Below are positions 62,169-64,000 of a DNA stretch of 64,000 nt, piece after piece. The stretch covers positions 558,001-622,000 of the forward strand of contig CAWDDX010000003.1 of NCBI GenBank assembly GCA_963801195.1. The letters are read 5' to 3'. This DNA is from SZUA-36 sp963801195 (GTDB lineage: Bacteria; Pseudomonadota; Gammaproteobacteria; Xanthomonadales; SZUA-36). The position numbers were made by a program, and so were the translations under genes. Position 1 is the stretch's first letter; the number at the start of each line of letters is the position of its first letter. A model generated the notes under the pieces. It worked only from the letters and a program-made list of their open reading frames with translations, was not told the DNA's origin and ran no database searches.

Positions 62169-63005
62169 CTAGTGGTTTAATCTGGACTCGCTGATAACCG
62201 GCCCCATGCTCAAAAACCTGTCCACCAGCGCCACCAGTTCTGAAAAGTGGTTGATCACGGCATCCGGTTTGTGCGGGTGGCGGACGGTTCCAGGAAAGAT
62301 CTTGTCGATCCAGTTTTGATCCCAGCCGGCGCCGTTGTAGAAGATAGCCGTCACCTGCGCTTCCTTCGCCGCGATCACGTCGGTGGTACTGTCGCCGACG
62401 TACCAGCAACTGGTGTCGGCTTTCACAGCGATGTTTTCCATGGCCATGAGCAGCAGGTCGGGCCACGGTTTGCGGCGGGCAACGTCATCGCCGCAGACCA
62501 TCGTGTCGAAATACCCGCGCCAGTCCTCACCACCGACATTCGCGACCTCGTGAAGCATGAACTCGCGTTTGCGGTTGGAAATCAAGCCAAGCCTGATGTT
62601 TGAATCACGCAAGGTATGCAGCATTTCGGGGATGCCCTCTTCGAGCGGCACCGCCTGACCGACATGATTACGGTAGCAGTTGTCGAATTCCCGGTGGGCG
62701 ATGCGCTTGGCATCGTGGTCCGGCCCGAACAACACTTCGAAGATATCGGTACGGGAAACCTTCCGTTCCGACTTGATCTTCGGGTGCAGCCGCGCGTTGT
62801 CGCGAATGTATTTCACGAGCTTGGCGTCTTCCACGGTCCGGCTGTCCTCGGCGGGTACCAGCCGTTCGATCAGGCCCAACTCGACCAGTTTCGGCAACAC
62901 ATCATCGACCGCGTGGTACATGGCATCGCGGGTATCCACCAGCGTGGCATGCCAGTCGAACAGTATCGTCGCCGGCCGGGCTTTGGGCAGCTTCAGGATA
63001 CTCAT
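62169..63005 (-). CDS. HAD-family hydrolase with His at the acid/base position
   Basis: This 278-residue protein has the HAD motifs: LFDWHATLVDT (Asp17), LGLISNRKREF, RRKPWPDLLL (Lys) and YVGDSTTDVIAAKEA. The motif I residue two after the nucleophile is His19 where phosphatases have Asp, so a different reaction, such as transferase or dehalogenase-like chemistry, or a weak phosphatase is possible. A helical cap is inserted after motif I. It is monocistronic between REP repeats. Confidence 0.85.
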   Translation of the reverse strand: MSILKLPKARPATILFDWHATLVDTRDAMYHAVDDVLPKLVELGLIERLVPAEDSRTVEDAKLVKYIRDNARLHPKIKSERKVSRTDIFEVLFGPDHDAKRIAHREFDNCYRNHVGQAVPLEEGIPEMLHTLRDSNIRLGLISNRKREFMLHEVANVGGEDWRGYFDTMVCGDDVARRKPWPDLLLMAMENIAVKADTSCWYVGDSTTDVIAAKEAQVTAIFYNGAGWDQNWIDKIFPGTVRHPHKPDAVINHFSELVALVDRFLSMGPVISESRLNH

Positions 63006-63110
63006 GCGTGATTTCGGGTTGTCATGGTTGCGCTTCGGTTACATGTGTAAGGTTAAGCCTTGCATTCTACCCGTAAACGTAAACCCGTATAAACGCTCTG
63101 CTGATCTTAT

Positions 63111-63137
63111 GGAGATCCCGGCCTGCGCCGGGATGAC
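63111..63137. repeat. CATCCCGGCGCAGGCCGGGA repeat, single copy
   Basis: A palindromic copy between the HAD gene and the DUF4097-like gene, in the same orientation as those at 35311 and 37002. Confidence 0.75.
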
Positions 63138-63201
63138 GGCGCTACGGGGAAAGAGGGCCGGGTTCATTTTCGTGAAAATGAACCCGGCCCTCTCTCAAAA
63201 C

Positions 63202-64000
63202 TTATTTACTTGAATTGGTGATATTGATGTTGCCGTTGAGGGTCTTGAGCTTGATCACCGTGCCGCCGCCGTTGATCCTGGCAACGATGACACTCTCGAC
63301 GCGCACCTCGACGCCGTGACGGTTGTCCTCGCGGCTCATCACGGGCCTGGATGGCTGCACGTCGACCTCGAAGTCTGAAACGATTTCACCTTCGGCGCTG
63401 TCGATGTGCAGTTCCGCACCCGTCTTTGCCGGCAGGCCGATATTCAGGTTGCCGTTGACCGAGCTGAATGACATGGCCTGGTCGCTGGTAACGCCGGTGA
63501 AGCTCACGCTGATGTCCTGGTTGACCGACTCGGCGATCACCGAACCGTCGATGCCGGTCGCCGTGATTGGCCCGTTGACATTCTCCAGCACCAGTTTGCC
63601 GCTGATGTTGCTGACGATGATTTCACCATCGTTGACGGTGCTCAGGTCCAGGCTGGTGTTACGCGGAACACGCGCCACCACGTTGACCTTGTTGGCCCGC
63701 CAGTCGGTATCCACGCTGATGTGGTTGTCTTTCTCCTCCACCTCGACCGAATACGCGCCGGATGTCAGCGACTGGGTGCCGGACGGCGTCACAATCTTAC
63801 GCGTTCCATCGACCACCGACACTTCAAATGAAGCATCCTTGCGGTCCTCGCCGATGACCTCGATACGAGCGGATATGATCGAGATCTCCAGCTCGGCGGG
63901 CTCGCCGGGGCGCGACAACGGGATGTCGATCACCTGCGGCTGGTTTTGTGCCACAGCGAGGCTGGCCGAAAAACTCAGCAACAGCGCCAGGCCGGTTTGA
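63202..64000 (-). CDS. Exported DUF4097-like beta-helix protein (partial)
   Basis: The frame is open to the right edge, where LALLLSFSASLAVAQ is the end of a signal peptide; the start lies outside. About 250 mature residues show the repeated short strands of DUF4097-type proteins (LDLSTVNDGEIIVSNISG, LVLENVNGPITATGIDGSVI, FSSVNGNLNIGLPAKTGAEL). These are exported or surface proteins of unknown role, often next to sigma factor/anti-sigma genes. No partner is visible in the window. Confidence 0.8.
   Translation of the reverse strand, partial: QTGLALLLSFSASLAVAQNQPQVIDIPLSRPGEPAELEISIISARIEVIGEDRKDASFEVSVVDGTRKIVTPSGTQSLTSGAYSVEVEEKDNHISVDTDWRANKVNVVARVPRNTSLDLSTVNDGEIIVSNISGKLVLENVNGPITATGIDGSVIAESVNQDISVSFTGVTSDQAMSFSSVNGNLNIGLPAKTGAELHIDSAEGEIVSDFEVDVQPSRPVMSREDNRHGVEVRVESVIVARINGGGTVIKLKTLNGNINITNSSK

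Overview
The window looks like chromosomal DNA of a gammaproteobacterium with a moderately high GC content, probably a free-living marine or sediment heterotroph. I infer this from the Hyf-like membrane complex, the AddAB-like repair pair in its gammaproteobacterial form, the many secreted hydrolases, and the density of short palindromic repeats. The exact lineage (for example Woeseiales-like) is a guess. I saw no rRNA, tRNA, CRISPR array or intact insertion sequence.

Layout. 1-4.1 kb: end of a Hyf/Ech-type membrane complex (ion-pumping subunit, NuoCD-like subunit without nickel ligands, NuoB-like Fe-S subunit) followed by a ClC-CBS transporter. 4.1-7 kb: a foldback element, an MgtC/DUF4010 membrane protein and a transglutaminase-TPR lipoprotein. 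7.1-13.5 kb: a two-gene AddB/AddA-like nuclease-helicase operon. 13.5-17.1 kb: HIT protein, a secreted protein with a sorting-like tail, an SRA-HNH nuclease and a TVP38-type membrane protein. 17.2-22.7 kb: S9 peptidase, a HIT gene destroyed by two small inverted-repeat elements, a hydrolase-LuxR regulator and a divergent diiron protein. 22.7-27.5 kb: small metabolic and membrane genes (MAPEG, haloacid dehalogenase, HEPN, FMN reductase, VOC). 27.7-30.3 kb: a GNAT-C39 peptidase fusion coupled to a RimK-like ATP-grasp ligase, the most system-like locus of the window. 30.3-42.6 kb: M23-like protein, second transglutaminase-TPR lipoprotein, M20 peptidase, two amidohydrolases, serine hydrolase, alpha/beta hydrolase and thioredoxin, separated by repeats. 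42.6-45.5 kb: decayed accessory segment with a duplicated HAD fragment, a toxin-antitoxin pair and a transposase remnant. 45.6-61.9 kb: a very large secreted BNR/ASH protein, a PD40 protein with a frameshift, a sulfatase with a HAD partner, and three separate TPR regulators with N-terminal DNA-binding-type domains. 62-64 kb: HAD hydrolase and a partial DUF4097-like exported protein.

Much of the unusual content is repeat biology. At least three palindromic repeat families (cores GGGGTCAGAGTAAAG, CATCCCGGCGCAGGCCGGGA and AAAAAGTCAGGACA) and three kinds of small inverted-repeat element are present. They supply stop codons to host genes, split a HIT gene with a clean target duplication, and sit between imperfect direct repeats. 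Functional calls below come from motifs read by eye; no database search was possible.
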